In this document: positions 19,052 through 26,650 of the stretch, piece by piece | Layout: each line of letters starts with the position of its first letter | How positions within the stretch are numbered: position 1 is the stretch's first letter | Origin: Pseudomonadota bacterium | GTDB taxonomy: Bacteria; Bdellovibrionota_B; Oligoflexia; Oligoflexales; CAIYRB01 | Direction of reading: 5' to 3' | Assembly (NCBI GenBank): GCA_026390445.1 | Contig: JAPLFX010000049.1 | Location: 18,886 to 82,885, forward strand | DNA length: 64,000 bases | The notes under the pieces: generated by a model | Told to the model about the DNA's origin: nothing | Seen by the model: the letters and a program-made list of their open reading frames with translations, nothing else | The model's database searches: none | Made by a program: the position numbers and the translations under genes

Positions 19052-20870
19052 GTTTGTCGTCTTTCGCTAGCGGCGGCTGAAGCGACGCATCGCTCTTGGC
19101 TGGCTTGTCCGGGGCGACATTAAGGTACTTCAGGCTGCGCTCAGCAATCCCCGCAAACACTGGCGCAGCAGCCACGCCACCATAATAGGACAGTCCGCTG
19201 GGTTCGTCGATTAAGACATAGATCACCAGATGGGGGTCTTGAACGGGTGAAAACCCAATAAAACTGCCGATATATTTGCCCTTGGCGTAGCCTTTGACAC
19301 CAGGCTCGACCTTTTGCGCCGTCCCGGTTTTGCCCGCCACCGTGTACAGGTTGGTTGCAGCCTTTTTACCGGTGCCGTCTTCATTAGAAACGACCTGTTC
19401 TAGAATGCCGCGCATCGTTCGCGCCGTGGCAGGCGAAACCGCCTCGCGAATGACCTGGGTTGGCGTGCTGTTGACGACGAGGCCATCAGATGAAATGACC
19501 CGCTCGACTAAAACAGGTTTCATCAAGTGACCGCCGTTGGCCAATGCCCCCATTGCTTGAACTAGTTCCAGGCCGGTGACGGCAAAGCCATGGCCAAAGG
19601 CCACATTGGCAAAGCGAATAGTCGCCCATTTACGAAAATCTGAAATATATCCTACCGTCTCGCCAGGAAAGCCGATGAGCCCGTTGTGCGTGCTGAAACC
19701 GAAGTCTTTGAGGGCGTGGTAAGTAGCTTCTTTACCCATTTTATTTGCGATCTTATAGGTGCATATATTGCTGGACCGGATCAGCGTCTGCGCCGTCGTC
19801 AAGGAGGCAGCAGCGTGATCATCGTGGATGATGTGTTTACCAATGCGCATAGCACCATGGTCGCAATCGTGTTCTTCATTTGGCGAGGTCGACTTGATAT
19901 CAATCGCGTGAGCAATGACAAATGGCTTAACGACCGATCCCGGCTCAAAGGTGTCTAGCAGCGCCGTGTTACGCGCCTCGGCCAAGGTCACCTTACGGCT
20001 GTTGTTTGGGTCAAAGGTCGGGTAGTTAGCGACCGCTAAGATCCGCCCTGTGTGCGGGTCAGAAACAATGGCAAAGCCCTTTTTAGCCTTGGTTTTGCGC
20101 ACTCCCGCCGCCAACTCATCCTCGGCGATCTCCTGGATAACCCGGTCTATGGTCAAATAGACACTATTTCCGGTGCGTTCTGGTGCCGCGCCGGCCGATT
20201 CGCTGACAATAAATTGACCGCGCGCATCCTTGCTTGCCATGACCTTGAAAGCCTTGCCCTTGAGGTCCTTATCGAACTGCCTTTCAAGACCAGACAGTCC
20301 ACTGTTGTCGAGGCCAATAAAGCCAAGGACCTGCGCCGCAGCGTTGCCGGCAGGATAGTACCTGGCCGGTTCGCTGATTTGGACTAATCCGGCCAGTTCC
20401 AGGTTCATCACTTCGTCGGCGACTCGCGGATCGAGTTGTCTTGCTAGCCATGCGAAGTAGCTCCTTTTTGCTGCCAAACGTCGGACTTTTTGCGGCGTCA
20501 GTTTTAGGATACGGGCTAGATGCGTTAGCTCATTCGGCGAAGGGCGAAATAGTCTGGGATTAATCGCTAGTGAAGGGCGTTTGACACTGATGGCTAGGGC
20601 TTCGCCTCGATGGTCATAGATGGCGCCGCGGTAGGGTGCAAGGTCGACCTCCTGCTGATATTGGTTATCGGCGATATGGTGCAGAGCATTGCTTTGTGCT
20701 GGGAACAAATGGAGTAGCGTCGCTCGAGTGGCGATGATGCCAAACAAGCCGAGCAAGGCCCAGCGCACCACCTTGGCCCGATCATTGCGGAAATCGCCAG
20801 GTTGGGTGCGGGGTGCGCGCATCCACAATTTAGACTTGAGTTGTCGCAACATCGTCTTAGGGCCGATCAC
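19020..20870 (-). CDS. ftsI: Septal transpeptidase FtsI (PBP3 / class B PBP)
   Basis: A class B penicillin-binding protein of 616 residues: short cytoplasmic tail, one membrane anchor (about 34-53), a dimerisation/pedestal domain, and a transpeptidase domain. Catalytic motifs are SVVK at 312-315, SSN at 366-368 and KTG at 514-516. With FtsW it makes septal peptidoglycan. No PASTA repeat is evident at the C-terminus, which ends in a polar, charged tail. The GTG start at 20870 overlaps the ftsL stop (GTGA). An ATG at 20852 is an alternative. Confidence 0.96.
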   Translation of the reverse strand: MIGPKTMLRQLKSKLWMRAPRTQPGDFRNDRAKVVRWALLGLFGIIATRATLLHLFPAQSNALHHIADNQYQQEVDLAPYRGAIYDHRGEALAISVKRPSLAINPRLFRPSPNELTHLARILKLTPQKVRRLAAKRSYFAWLARQLDPRVADEVMNLELAGLVQISEPARYYPAGNAAAQVLGFIGLDNSGLSGLERQFDKDLKGKAFKVMASKDARGQFIVSESAGAAPERTGNSVYLTIDRVIQEIAEDELAAGVRKTKAKKGFAIVSDPHTGRILAVANYPTFDPNNSRKVTLAEARNTALLDTFEPGSVVKPFVIAHAIDIKSTSPNEEHDCDHGAMRIGKHIIHDDHAAASLTTAQTLIRSSNICTYKIANKMGKEATYHALKDFGFSTHNGLIGFPGETVGYISDFRKWATIRFANVAFGHGFAVTGLELVQAMGALANGGHLMKPVLVERVISSDGLVVNSTPTQVIREAVSPATARTMRGILEQVVSNEDGTGKKAATNLYTVAGKTGTAQKVEPGVKGYAKGKYIGSFIGFSPVQDPHLVIYVLIDEPSGLSYYGGVAAAPVFAGIAERSLKYLNVAPDKPAKSDASLQPPLAKDDKHGHEADARKL

Positions 20871-21145
20871 TTGAGCGCGTAAGTCCCTTCGCCTACACCT
20901 TGGGTGGTGGCGTCAGTCATTAGCGTTAGATGCTTTTGCGTCGTCATCTTCGCCAACTGCATCTTAAGTGTACTGCGTTCTTCTAGGAGTTTCGCCTCCT
21001 GAGACTTTAGTTGCCCGATTCGATACCCGATGAGCGTCGTCTGTGACCGGATATGAATGCGACTTAGGGCTAGAGCAAGTAGCGTTGAAGCTGCAAAAGC
21101 AGCAAGGGTCATGCTTGACCAGACCGGCTTACGAAGTTGCAACAT
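20867..21145 (-). CDS. ftsL: FtsL-like division protein
   Basis: A 92-residue bitopic protein with a short N-terminal tail, one membrane segment (about residues 10-28) and a helical, coiled-coil region (GYRIGQLKSQEAKLLEERSTL). That layout, plus its place between rsmH and ftsI, identifies FtsL, which forms a coiled coil with FtsB and activates FtsW/FtsI. Sequence conservation in this family is too low for a motif-based call. Its stop overlaps the GTG start of ftsI. Confidence 0.82.
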   Translation of the reverse strand: MLQLRKPVWSSMTLAAFAASTLLALALSRIHIRSQTTLIGYRIGQLKSQEAKLLEERSTLKMQLAKMTTQKHLTLMTDATTQGVGEGTYALK

Positions 21146-21171
21146 AGTTCAATGTCCTAGGCTGAGGTGGG

Positions 21172-22131
21172 CTAGATCTTTTCTATCGTACGTAGCTTTG
21201 CACTGCGGGCTCTAGGGTTAGCCCGGATTTGGGCCTCGCTAGGTAGCATTGGGAATGGTTTAATGATTTGGCCGCGTACCTGCATGAGTTGCACGACGTC
21301 GACTTCACGCAGGGGAATGTCGCGAGGAATATCCGCCCTTTCGCGGCGTCCGGTTAGCGCCAAGAAGCCATGCTTAACTAGCCGATCTTCAAGGGAATGG
21401 AAGCTAATAATGGCGAATCGTCCGTGCGGCTTAAGCACAGAAAAGCCGCTATCCAGCATCGATTGCAACTCGCCCAGCTCGTCATTTACGGCAATCCTAA
21501 GGGCCTGAAAGGTCCGGGTGGCAGGATGCTTGCGGCTGGCCGTTGGGTAAGCGGCGGCGGCTTTCACCAGAGCTGCAAGCTGCGCCGTGGTCGTAATCGG
21601 GGTTTCATCTCGGGTATGGACGATGCGTTTGGCTATTTGGCGTGCTTTTGGCTCTTCGCCATATTCGCGCAGCAGTTGCGTCAGCGCGTCTAGCTCAATG
21701 TCAGCAAGGAGCTCAGCGGCCGTCTGACCCCCCTCTTGATCCATCCGCATGTCCAGTGGCGCATCATTTTGAAAGGAAAAGCCGCGCTCGACCTCGTCCA
21801 AATGCATACTGGAAACACCAATATCGGCGCAAACACCGGCTATTTTCCCCGTCAACCCAGCCGCATCCACGACTTGCCCGAGTGACGAGAAGGGCCCCTT
21901 GATCAAGCGCAAGCATCCGGTGGCCAAGGGACCTGCGAGGCGTTCGCGGGCTAATCCAAGTGCCCGCTCATCGCGGTCAAAGCCTAGGATCAGTCCTTTG
22001 GGACCAACCGCTTGAAGCATCTTTTCGGTATGCCCCGCACCGCCAACTGTGCAGTCGATCGCAATATCGCCCGCCTTCAGCGCGAGTGCGTTGACGAGTT
22101 CATCAAGAAGTACGGTCTGATGGGGTGTCAA
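21172..22131 (-). CDS. rsmH: 16S rRNA (cytosine(1402)-N4)-methyltransferase RsmH (MraW)
   Basis: RsmH methylates C1402 in the ribosomal P site using SAM. Family marks are the start LTPHQTVLLDELV, the SAM-binding DCTVGGAGHTEKML, GVCADIGVSSMHLD and SRKHPATRTFQALRIAVN. I place the start at the TTG at 22131, which overlaps the mraZ stop in TTGA and begins just before the conserved HQTVLLDE block. The ORF-track start at 22224 would add 31 non-conserved residues inside mraZ. This gives 319 residues, normal for the family. Confidence 0.95.
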   Translation of the reverse strand: MTPHQTVLLDELVNALALKAGDIAIDCTVGGAGHTEKMLQAVGPKGLILGFDRDERALGLARERLAGPLATGCLRLIKGPFSSLGQVVDAAGLTGKIAGVCADIGVSSMHLDEVERGFSFQNDAPLDMRMDQEGGQTAAELLADIELDALTQLLREYGEEPKARQIAKRIVHTRDETPITTTAQLAALVKAAAAYPTASRKHPATRTFQALRIAVNDELGELQSMLDSGFSVLKPHGRFAIISFHSLEDRLVKHGFLALTGRRERADIPRDIPLREVDVVQLMQVRGQIIKPFPMLPSEAQIRANPRARSAKLRTIEKI

Positions 22132-22580
22132 ATCTGAATCCCGAGTTCTGCAAGAGATGCGTAAATAGCACCGACCTGGTCGGTGAGCTGGGGGAACGAT
22201 GCCTGCCATCTCTCCGTCGCCCAAAGTTCGAACTTCTCTAACTGGCCAACGATCGTGCAGTCACGGACCAACCTGGCGTCTTTTCGCAAATCCAGTGGTA
22301 TCAAGATGCGTCCCGCCTTGTCGATCGGACATTCCTGGGCGCACCCGATGAAAATTCGTTTGAACGCCATAACCTTCGGATCCAACTGGTTCAATTTAGC
22401 GATCATGGCCAGCTTCTCGGCCCATTCGACAAGTGGGTAGGCGGCCAGACACTGGTCAGAGATTGTGACCATGACGGCGGCCTCGAGGTTGTCCTCGGGG
22501 CTGATTTTGCGACGAAACGGTAAAGGCACGGCTAAGCGTCCCTTCTCGTCGATGGTGTGTTCGAATTTACCCTGGAACAA
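22128..22580 (-). CDS. mraZ: Transcriptional regulator MraZ
   Basis: MraZ is the dcw-cluster regulator with two AbrB-like SpoVT/MraZ domains. From a TTG at 22580 the protein is 150 residues and starts FQGKFEHTIDEKGRLAVPL, matching the M-F-x-G...D-x-KGRL start of the family. The second half repeats the pattern with CPIDKAGRILIPLDLRK. GGAGA lies seven bases before this TTG. The ORF-track start at 22679 falls inside the GTGGG operator and adds 33 low-complexity residues, so I reject it. MraZ likely binds the three GTGGG boxes just upstream and controls its own operon. Confidence 0.95.
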   Translation of the reverse strand: MFQGKFEHTIDEKGRLAVPLPFRRKISPEDNLEAAVMVTISDQCLAAYPLVEWAEKLAMIAKLNQLDPKVMAFKRIFIGCAQECPIDKAGRILIPLDLRKDARLVRDCTIVGQLEKFELWATERWQASFPQLTDQVGAIYASLAELGIQI

Positions 22581-22587
22581 GCGAAGG

Positions 22588-22592
22588 TCTCC
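22588..22592 (-). promoter_or_regulatory. Ribosome binding site for the mraZ TTG start
   Basis: On the minus strand GGAGA sits seven bases before the TTG at 22580. It is the best match near any candidate start and gives a protein of normal MraZ length. Confidence 0.6.
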
Positions 22593-22652
22593 GGCGGCGG
22601 ACGGCACGGGTGTGCGAGAGGCTGGTGTGTGCGGTCCTTGGCGGCGGTGGCT

Positions 22653-22677
22653 CCCACTTGGCCCCACTTTGCCCCAC
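22653..22677 (-). promoter_or_regulatory. MraZ box array (three GTGGG repeats)
   Basis: Reading the minus strand, GTGGG occurs three times with exact 10-base spacing (22677-22673, 22667-22663, 22657-22653) in the context GTGGGGCAAAGTGGGGCCAA. Known MraZ operators are direct GTGGG repeats with this helical spacing in front of mraZ. Here they lie just downstream of the -10 box, at about the transcription start. Confidence 0.88.
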
Positions 22678-22686
22678 ACTGCTTAT

Positions 22687-22716
22687 AGAATACCTGGCTG
22701 TAAACAACGGCGTCAA
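22687..22716 (-). promoter_or_regulatory. mraZ / dcw operon promoter
   Basis: On the minus strand TTGACG (22716-22711) and TATTCT (22692-22687) are separated by 18 bases. The MraZ boxes begin ten bases after the -10 hexamer. This would drive the whole run from mraZ towards ftsA. Confidence 0.65.
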
Positions 22717-22967
22717 TGGTCACCGCTGCCGCATCGGAACTTGGTTGCGCGTTGACTAAGCACGCATGTAAACAATTTTAATTTTTGCAAGTCATCGCAA
22801 AATGAGACGCAATTCCTGATCTTGTGCAGTCGTGATTAGTCCAAAGATATGATTAGTTACTCGCGCTGACTAGGCCCCTTGGTACGAATGGCCGACGCGT
22901 CGTCTATGCGCCCAATCCTTTGATGAGCAGGCATTGCACGTATCGTGCGGTCGGAAAACATTGCCCC

Positions 22968-22996
22968 TTGCGGCGTTCATCAATTCGTCTTGTAAT
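22968..22996 (+). promoter_or_regulatory. Promoter candidate for the LysM lipoprotein gene
   Basis: TTGCGG (22968-22973) and TGTAAT (22991-22996) are spaced by 17 bases, about 80 bases before the ATG at 23077. Each hexamer differs from the sigma-70 consensus at one to three positions. Confidence 0.45.
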
Positions 22997-23076
22997 AAAC
23001 TAAAGCTCTCTCTACGTGCTGCCGATGGTGGAGCCGTAGGGAGAATAGTGTCTTAATTTTTTTTGGGAGGAAGGTT

Positions 23077-24225
23077 ATGAAGATGAGTGTGAGGCGCTGG
23101 CTTGGCGCTTCGACCCTCGCCCTGTTCGCCAGCTTCGCGGTCGCCGGATGCTCCGGAGATCAAGATGCTGAGGACGGAATCGAGGCCTCGGACAACCAGG
23201 CGGCAGACAATGCCAATGGCAACGCAGTTGCGAGTGAAGACAATGGTGGCGGCGAAAAGCCTGCCGGGGACGAATCTAACGCTGCGCCGACTAATGCTGC
23301 GGGCGCTGATACCGCAGCCGAAGCAGGAGCCGCAGGAGGAAATTCAACCGAAAACGATTTGCAAGAGATCATTACAGAAATGAACGGCCAACAAGGCGGT
23401 GATAAAGAAGCCGCTGCTGGCGCCGAAGGCGCCGCCCCACTCGCAGGCGAAGCCCCTGCCGCAGCTCCGGCTCCTGCCGTGGCAAGCGCTCCCGCTGCAG
23501 CCGCAGCTCCAGCTCCTGCCGCAGCCCCAGCGGCTGGTGGTAACAGTGCTACGGCCGACGCTAAGTCGGCAGCTCTTCCCTTCCAACCCGGCGGCACGCC
23601 GGCAGCTGCTGGGCTCCCCGAGCTTGGCTCGAAAATGTCGTACATCGTCGAAAAGGGCGATACTTTGGCCAAGATCTCGCAAAAGATCTACGGCGCTCCA
23701 AGCCACTGGCAGGAAATGGCAACATTGAGTGGTTTGAGCAATCCAAGCCGCATCTTCCCGGGCGACTTGGTTTACTACACCCTCGACGAAACGGCCGTCA
23801 CTTTTGCCAAGGCCTACGACTCTGTTCAGCGCTCTGAAGAGCAAGTTAAGCCAGGCGATACGCTGGCCACGATCTCCCAGCGGCTGTACGGTTCCACCGA
23901 ATCCTGGCGCACCCTGTGGCGTCATAACGACAAGATCGAAAACCCCGATGTCGTTCAGCCAGGATCCACTGTCTTTTACGTCGCCAAAGGCGCACTGCAA
24001 GCAGCGATCGATCATGTTAAGTCTGGATCAACCACCAACCTAGCTACCCTGAAAGCAAAAGACTCCACCACCACCAACAGCCCAGCGATCTCGGCAAAGA
24101 GTTTGTCCATGTCTCACCATAAAAAACACCACCGCGCTCATGCGCTTGATGCAAGTGTCAACCTGACCCTAAGCCAAACCAACGTCAACGTTTCTGTCAA
24201 CGCTATCAACGCTATCAACGGGTAG
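23077..24225 (+). CDS. LysM-domain lipoprotein
   Basis: A 382-residue secreted lipoprotein. The signal peptide ends in a lipobox (AVAGC) with Cys25 as the lipidation site, followed by Ser-Gly-Asp. Residues about 30-185 are a low-complexity, acidic then Ala/Pro-rich linker. Two LysM modules follow: YIVEKGDTLAKISQKIYG from about residue 190 and VKPGDTLATISQRLYG from about 257. They should bind peptidoglycan. The C-terminal 80 residues are Thr/Ser/Asn-rich with a His/Lys patch. It probably links the outer or inner membrane to the cell wall. It has a strong ribosome binding site, GGGAGGAAGG, and is transcribed divergently from the dcw cluster. Confidence 0.9.
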   Translation: MKMSVRRWLGASTLALFASFAVAGCSGDQDAEDGIEASDNQAADNANGNAVASEDNGGGEKPAGDESNAAPTNAAGADTAAEAGAAGGNSTENDLQEIITEMNGQQGGDKEAAAGAEGAAPLAGEAPAAAPAPAVASAPAAAAAPAPAAAPAAGGNSATADAKSAALPFQPGGTPAAAGLPELGSKMSYIVEKGDTLAKISQKIYGAPSHWQEMATLSGLSNPSRIFPGDLVYYTLDETAVTFAKAYDSVQRSEEQVKPGDTLATISQRLYGSTESWRTLWRHNDKIENPDVVQPGSTVFYVAKGALQAAIDHVKSGSTTNLATLKAKDSTTTNSPAISAKSLSMSHHKKHHRAHALDASVNLTLSQTNVNVSVNAINAING

Positions 24226-24582
24226 ATCCACAAACTAAAACGAAGTCGCGAGACTTCAGGTGCGATATAAGCATCAGCGACACCAACAAGAAGCAAGATG
24301 TCTTCGGAGTGTAGATCTGGTGTAGGCCTCGTAAGGACCAAGGACGGCGTGCAAAGAAAGACGTTGCCATGATCTAGAGACCAAACGAAGCGGTAGTGCT
24401 GTTGAAAGATCGCCCCTCACTGATTGTCTAGTTGATCTCCTGGCGAAGTTGGCCAACCTAGCCTTGAGACTAAAAGACCACAGCCGAGACTAAGCAGAAC
24501 TTACAACACCGTCCGCTTCCCCTTTTAACTCGCTGAATATAAAGCGAATCGATGTATAGAGCCTGTCTAAGCTACGGGTTGT
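24226..24582. other. Intergenic region between the LysM gene and the nucleotidyltransferase gene
   Basis: These 357 bases lie between two convergent genes. The only clear structure is a perfect hairpin, GAAGTC-GCGA-GACTTC at 24242-24257, 17 bases after the LysM stop, with no T-tract. I see no tRNA, open frame with a ribosome binding site or repeat in the rest. Confidence 0.5.
24242..24257 (+). other. Stem-loop with GNRA tetraloop after the LysM gene
   Basis: GAAGTC and GACTTC form a perfect 6-bp stem around GCGA, a GNRA-type tetraloop that stabilises RNA hairpins. It lies just after the stop codon and may protect the 3' end of the mRNA. It lacks the T-run of an intrinsic terminator. Confidence 0.5.
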
Positions 24583-25575
24583 CTAGTCACCTTGACCAAG
24601 CGTGACATGGATCCCCGGCCCGACCAAGGCGTGGTCGATCGTCGCTCCGGCTGGCACCACGGCGCCAGGTAGGAGAACCGAATTGCTGACCCGAGCACCA
24701 GTACCAATTTGCACACCTGACTCAACAACGACATGTGGACCGAGAGTCGCATGGTTGTAGGTGGAAAGTGCGTTCGGCAAAAGTACTCCGTTGGCATCAG
24801 GCAGTGGTACGAGACCTCGGGATTGTCGCAACTGATCCAGCTTAATGGCGCGGCAAAGGTCCGGTTCACGTAAAAGCGCTAGGATTGCTGACCAGTAGAA
24901 TTGGGGAGTACGCAAATCGTGCCAATATCCGCTGTGGACTTCAGCCGCAACGGACCATCCCAGGTCGAGAGCCTTAAGGTAGCCCTTTGAGACAATGTCA
25001 AAGGTGCCGCTTTTAGGTAGCAAGTCGAGTAGTTCAGGCGAAAGAATTTGAGCGCAGGCAAAGTTTCCAGCCTGAGTCGCTGCCTTTGGCGCGGTTTTGC
25101 CGATGGCATGGATACGTCCCAAGTGGTGAAACACGGAACTTTCCCCTTGGATCACCGTGGGAAGCAGCATCATCGAAGCGGCCGCTTGCATCGCACGATG
25201 TCGCTCAAGCAAGGACTTCAGGTCAAAGTCAGAGACGACGTCGCCGTTCAGAACGACCAGGTCGGCATCGCCTAGCCACGAGCGCAGGGGCGGATAGGCG
25301 CCTCCCGTACCGAGCAGTTCTGGTTCGAAAGAAAGAACTAGGCGTTGGCCCAGCGGGTTTTTCTGTACCAGTCGTGCGACCTGCTCAGGATGATAGTGCG
25401 AATTGATCGCAACATCGTCGATTCCGGCCGCGGCGAGATTGGCTAAGGCCAGCTCGAGTGGTGTACCGCCAGCAAACGGCACCAGCGGCTTTGGATAGAT
25501 GTCAGTGAGGGGCCGAAGACGAGTCCCAAGACCTGCGGCAAGGACCATGCCCTTAACCGCGCGAGTCATGGCCAA
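24583..25575 (-). CDS. Sugar-1-phosphate nucleotidyltransferase, MurU-like
   Basis: A 330-residue NTP-transferase. The signature MVLAAGLGTRLRPLTDIYPKP (residues about 10-30) holds the G-x-G-T-R...K-P nucleotide-binding motif, and LVVLNGDVVSDF carries the metal-binding Asp. The C-terminal 80 residues show left-handed beta-helix repeats (ATLGPHVVVESGVQIGTGAR), which classical 225-residue MurU lacks. It overlaps an AmgK-like kinase gene by 23 bases. In Pseudomonas AmgK and MurU convert recycled MurNAc to UDP-MurNAc, so a uridylyltransferase role is the favoured inference. Mannose-1-phosphate guanylyltransferase is an alternative, given the gmd pathway elsewhere in the window. Confidence 0.78.
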   Translation of the reverse strand: MAMTRAVKGMVLAAGLGTRLRPLTDIYPKPLVPFAGGTPLELALANLAAAGIDDVAINSHYHPEQVARLVQKNPLGQRLVLSFEPELLGTGGAYPPLRSWLGDADLVVLNGDVVSDFDLKSLLERHRAMQAAASMMLLPTVIQGESSVFHHLGRIHAIGKTAPKAATQAGNFACAQILSPELLDLLPKSGTFDIVSKGYLKALDLGWSVAAEVHSGYWHDLRTPQFYWSAILALLREPDLCRAIKLDQLRQSRGLVPLPDANGVLLPNALSTYNHATLGPHVVVESGVQIGTGARVSNSVLLPGAVVPAGATIDHALVGPGIHVTLGQGD

Positions 25576-26650
25576 CCTGATTCAAGTGAGCGCGCAGGCG
25601 CTGTAGTAGAGGTCCGGAGATAAATGGCCAGCGCGCATCCAGGACAGCCTGGTCCTCAATGGTTGCCAGAGCACTTGGTACATATTTTAGGTAATCGCCA
25701 CGTTGTTTATCTAGGGTTAGAAAGCCAAAGCTACCGATCGCCTTTAGCTGCCTTTGCAAAAGCATGGGCCGCCACAAAGCGGCTGCCTCGGCATAAACGT
25801 CGGCGCCGTTGGCCTGGCGAATGACTTCAAGTCCGTCGTCGAGCAGCTGCCGACGCAAAACACCGTTGAATGGCACATACGAGTCGAAGCATAGGGAGAC
25901 AAGGTCGTAGGATGCGGGACCCAACCGCGCGTCTTGAAAGTCTATCACTGCAAGCTTGTCGTCTTTGACCATGATGTTGCGTGAATGCAGGTCGCGATGA
26001 ACGAAGTATCGCGAATTCGCGGCCAATGTTTCGCTCAGGATCTGCACGTCGCGGTTGAACTGGGTCTCTTCCGCCGCTGTTAGAATCACGCCTGCAACCG
26101 GCCTGGCGTATTTTTGCATGAAGAAGTTTAGCTCCCAAGTGAACCGTTCGGTATCAAAACCGCGCTTGCACCAAATGGAGCTTTCGTTCCGGGGGATGCC
26201 GAGAAAGCGTGCCACGATGCCGGAGCACTGACGGTACAATGTTCGGATATCGGTCATGCGCTGGGTTTGAATGTTTTGTAAGACGATGCCTTCTAGCATT
26301 TGATTGCCGTAGTCTTCGATAAGAAGGGCTGCATGGGCCGTTAGGGCGTTGCTGACGCGAGGTACAAAGACCCCTTGCTCGGCCAACAAATTGGCAATCG
26401 TGATCCATTCGTAGCCGCCTGATTTGAGCGCCTCGGCGTCGCTGCCTGATAGCTGCATGAGGACTAGCGGGTTTGGCAATTCCGGCGACCTAATTCGGTA
26501 ATAACAGCGATCTGACCCGTCGCCGGCTAGCCACTCCATGGCAACTGAGTGAACGCCGAGGGTTTGGGCGATCAGGGTGGGCGGCGGCGGCTTCAAGGCA
26601 TCGTTGCGCTGCTTAGAGAGTGAGGAAGTCAAGGTCTGGACCCATCTCAA
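25553..26650 (-). CDS. amgK: Aminoglycoside-phosphotransferase-fold sugar kinase, AmgK-like
   Basis: A 365-residue kinase of the APH/choline-kinase fold. The catalytic loop FVHRDLHSRNIMV lies near residue 217 and the metal-binding loop is VIDFQDARLGPASYDLVSL. The DFQDA variant and the adjacent nucleotidyltransferase match AmgK, the anomeric MurNAc/GlcNAc kinase of the MurU recycling route. It would give MurNAc-1-phosphate for the next enzyme. The start is uncertain: the ORF begins with a TTG at 26650, inside the end of the upstream gene, and a TTG at 26632 is also possible. Confidence 0.8.
   Translation of the reverse strand: MRWVQTLTSSLSKQRNDALKPPPPTLIAQTLGVHSVAMEWLAGDGSDRCYYRIRSPELPNPLVLMQLSGSDAEALKSGGYEWITIANLLAEQGVFVPRVSNALTAHAALLIEDYGNQMLEGIVLQNIQTQRMTDIRTLYRQCSGIVARFLGIPRNESSIWCKRGFDTERFTWELNFFMQKYARPVAGVILTAAEETQFNRDVQILSETLAANSRYFVHRDLHSRNIMVKDDKLAVIDFQDARLGPASYDLVSLCFDSYVPFNGVLRRQLLDDGLEVIRQANGADVYAEAAALWRPMLLQRQLKAIGSFGFLTLDKQRGDYLKYVPSALATIEDQAVLDARWPFISGPLLQRLRAHLNQVGHDSRG

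Larger units (their letters stand above)
22581..23076. other. Divergent regulatory region between mraZ and the LysM gene
   Basis: This 496-base region has no gene. On the mraZ side it holds the ribosome binding site, the MraZ boxes and the promoter described separately, giving an mraZ leader of about 100 bases. On the other side lies a promoter candidate and a strong GGGAGGAAGG ribosome binding site for the LysM gene. The middle (about 22740-22960) is AT-richer in places, and I see no clear RNA gene or repeat in it. Confidence 0.6.

Noticed and set aside
22532-22755. Frames overlapping the MraZ operator and promoter (including the upstream extension of mraZ)
   Set aside because: They would place coding sequence across the operator boxes and promoter; the family start fits 22580.
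23437-23547. Short repeats of Ala/Pro codons that could look like a tandem repeat array
   Set aside because: They are imperfect, in frame and explained by the Ala/Pro-rich spacer of the lipoprotein; not a CRISPR or minisatellite.
23160-23672. 170-codon minus-strand frame opposite the LysM gene
   Set aside because: Its Ala/Pro/Ser-rich product simply mirrors the low-complexity linker of the LysM lipoprotein.
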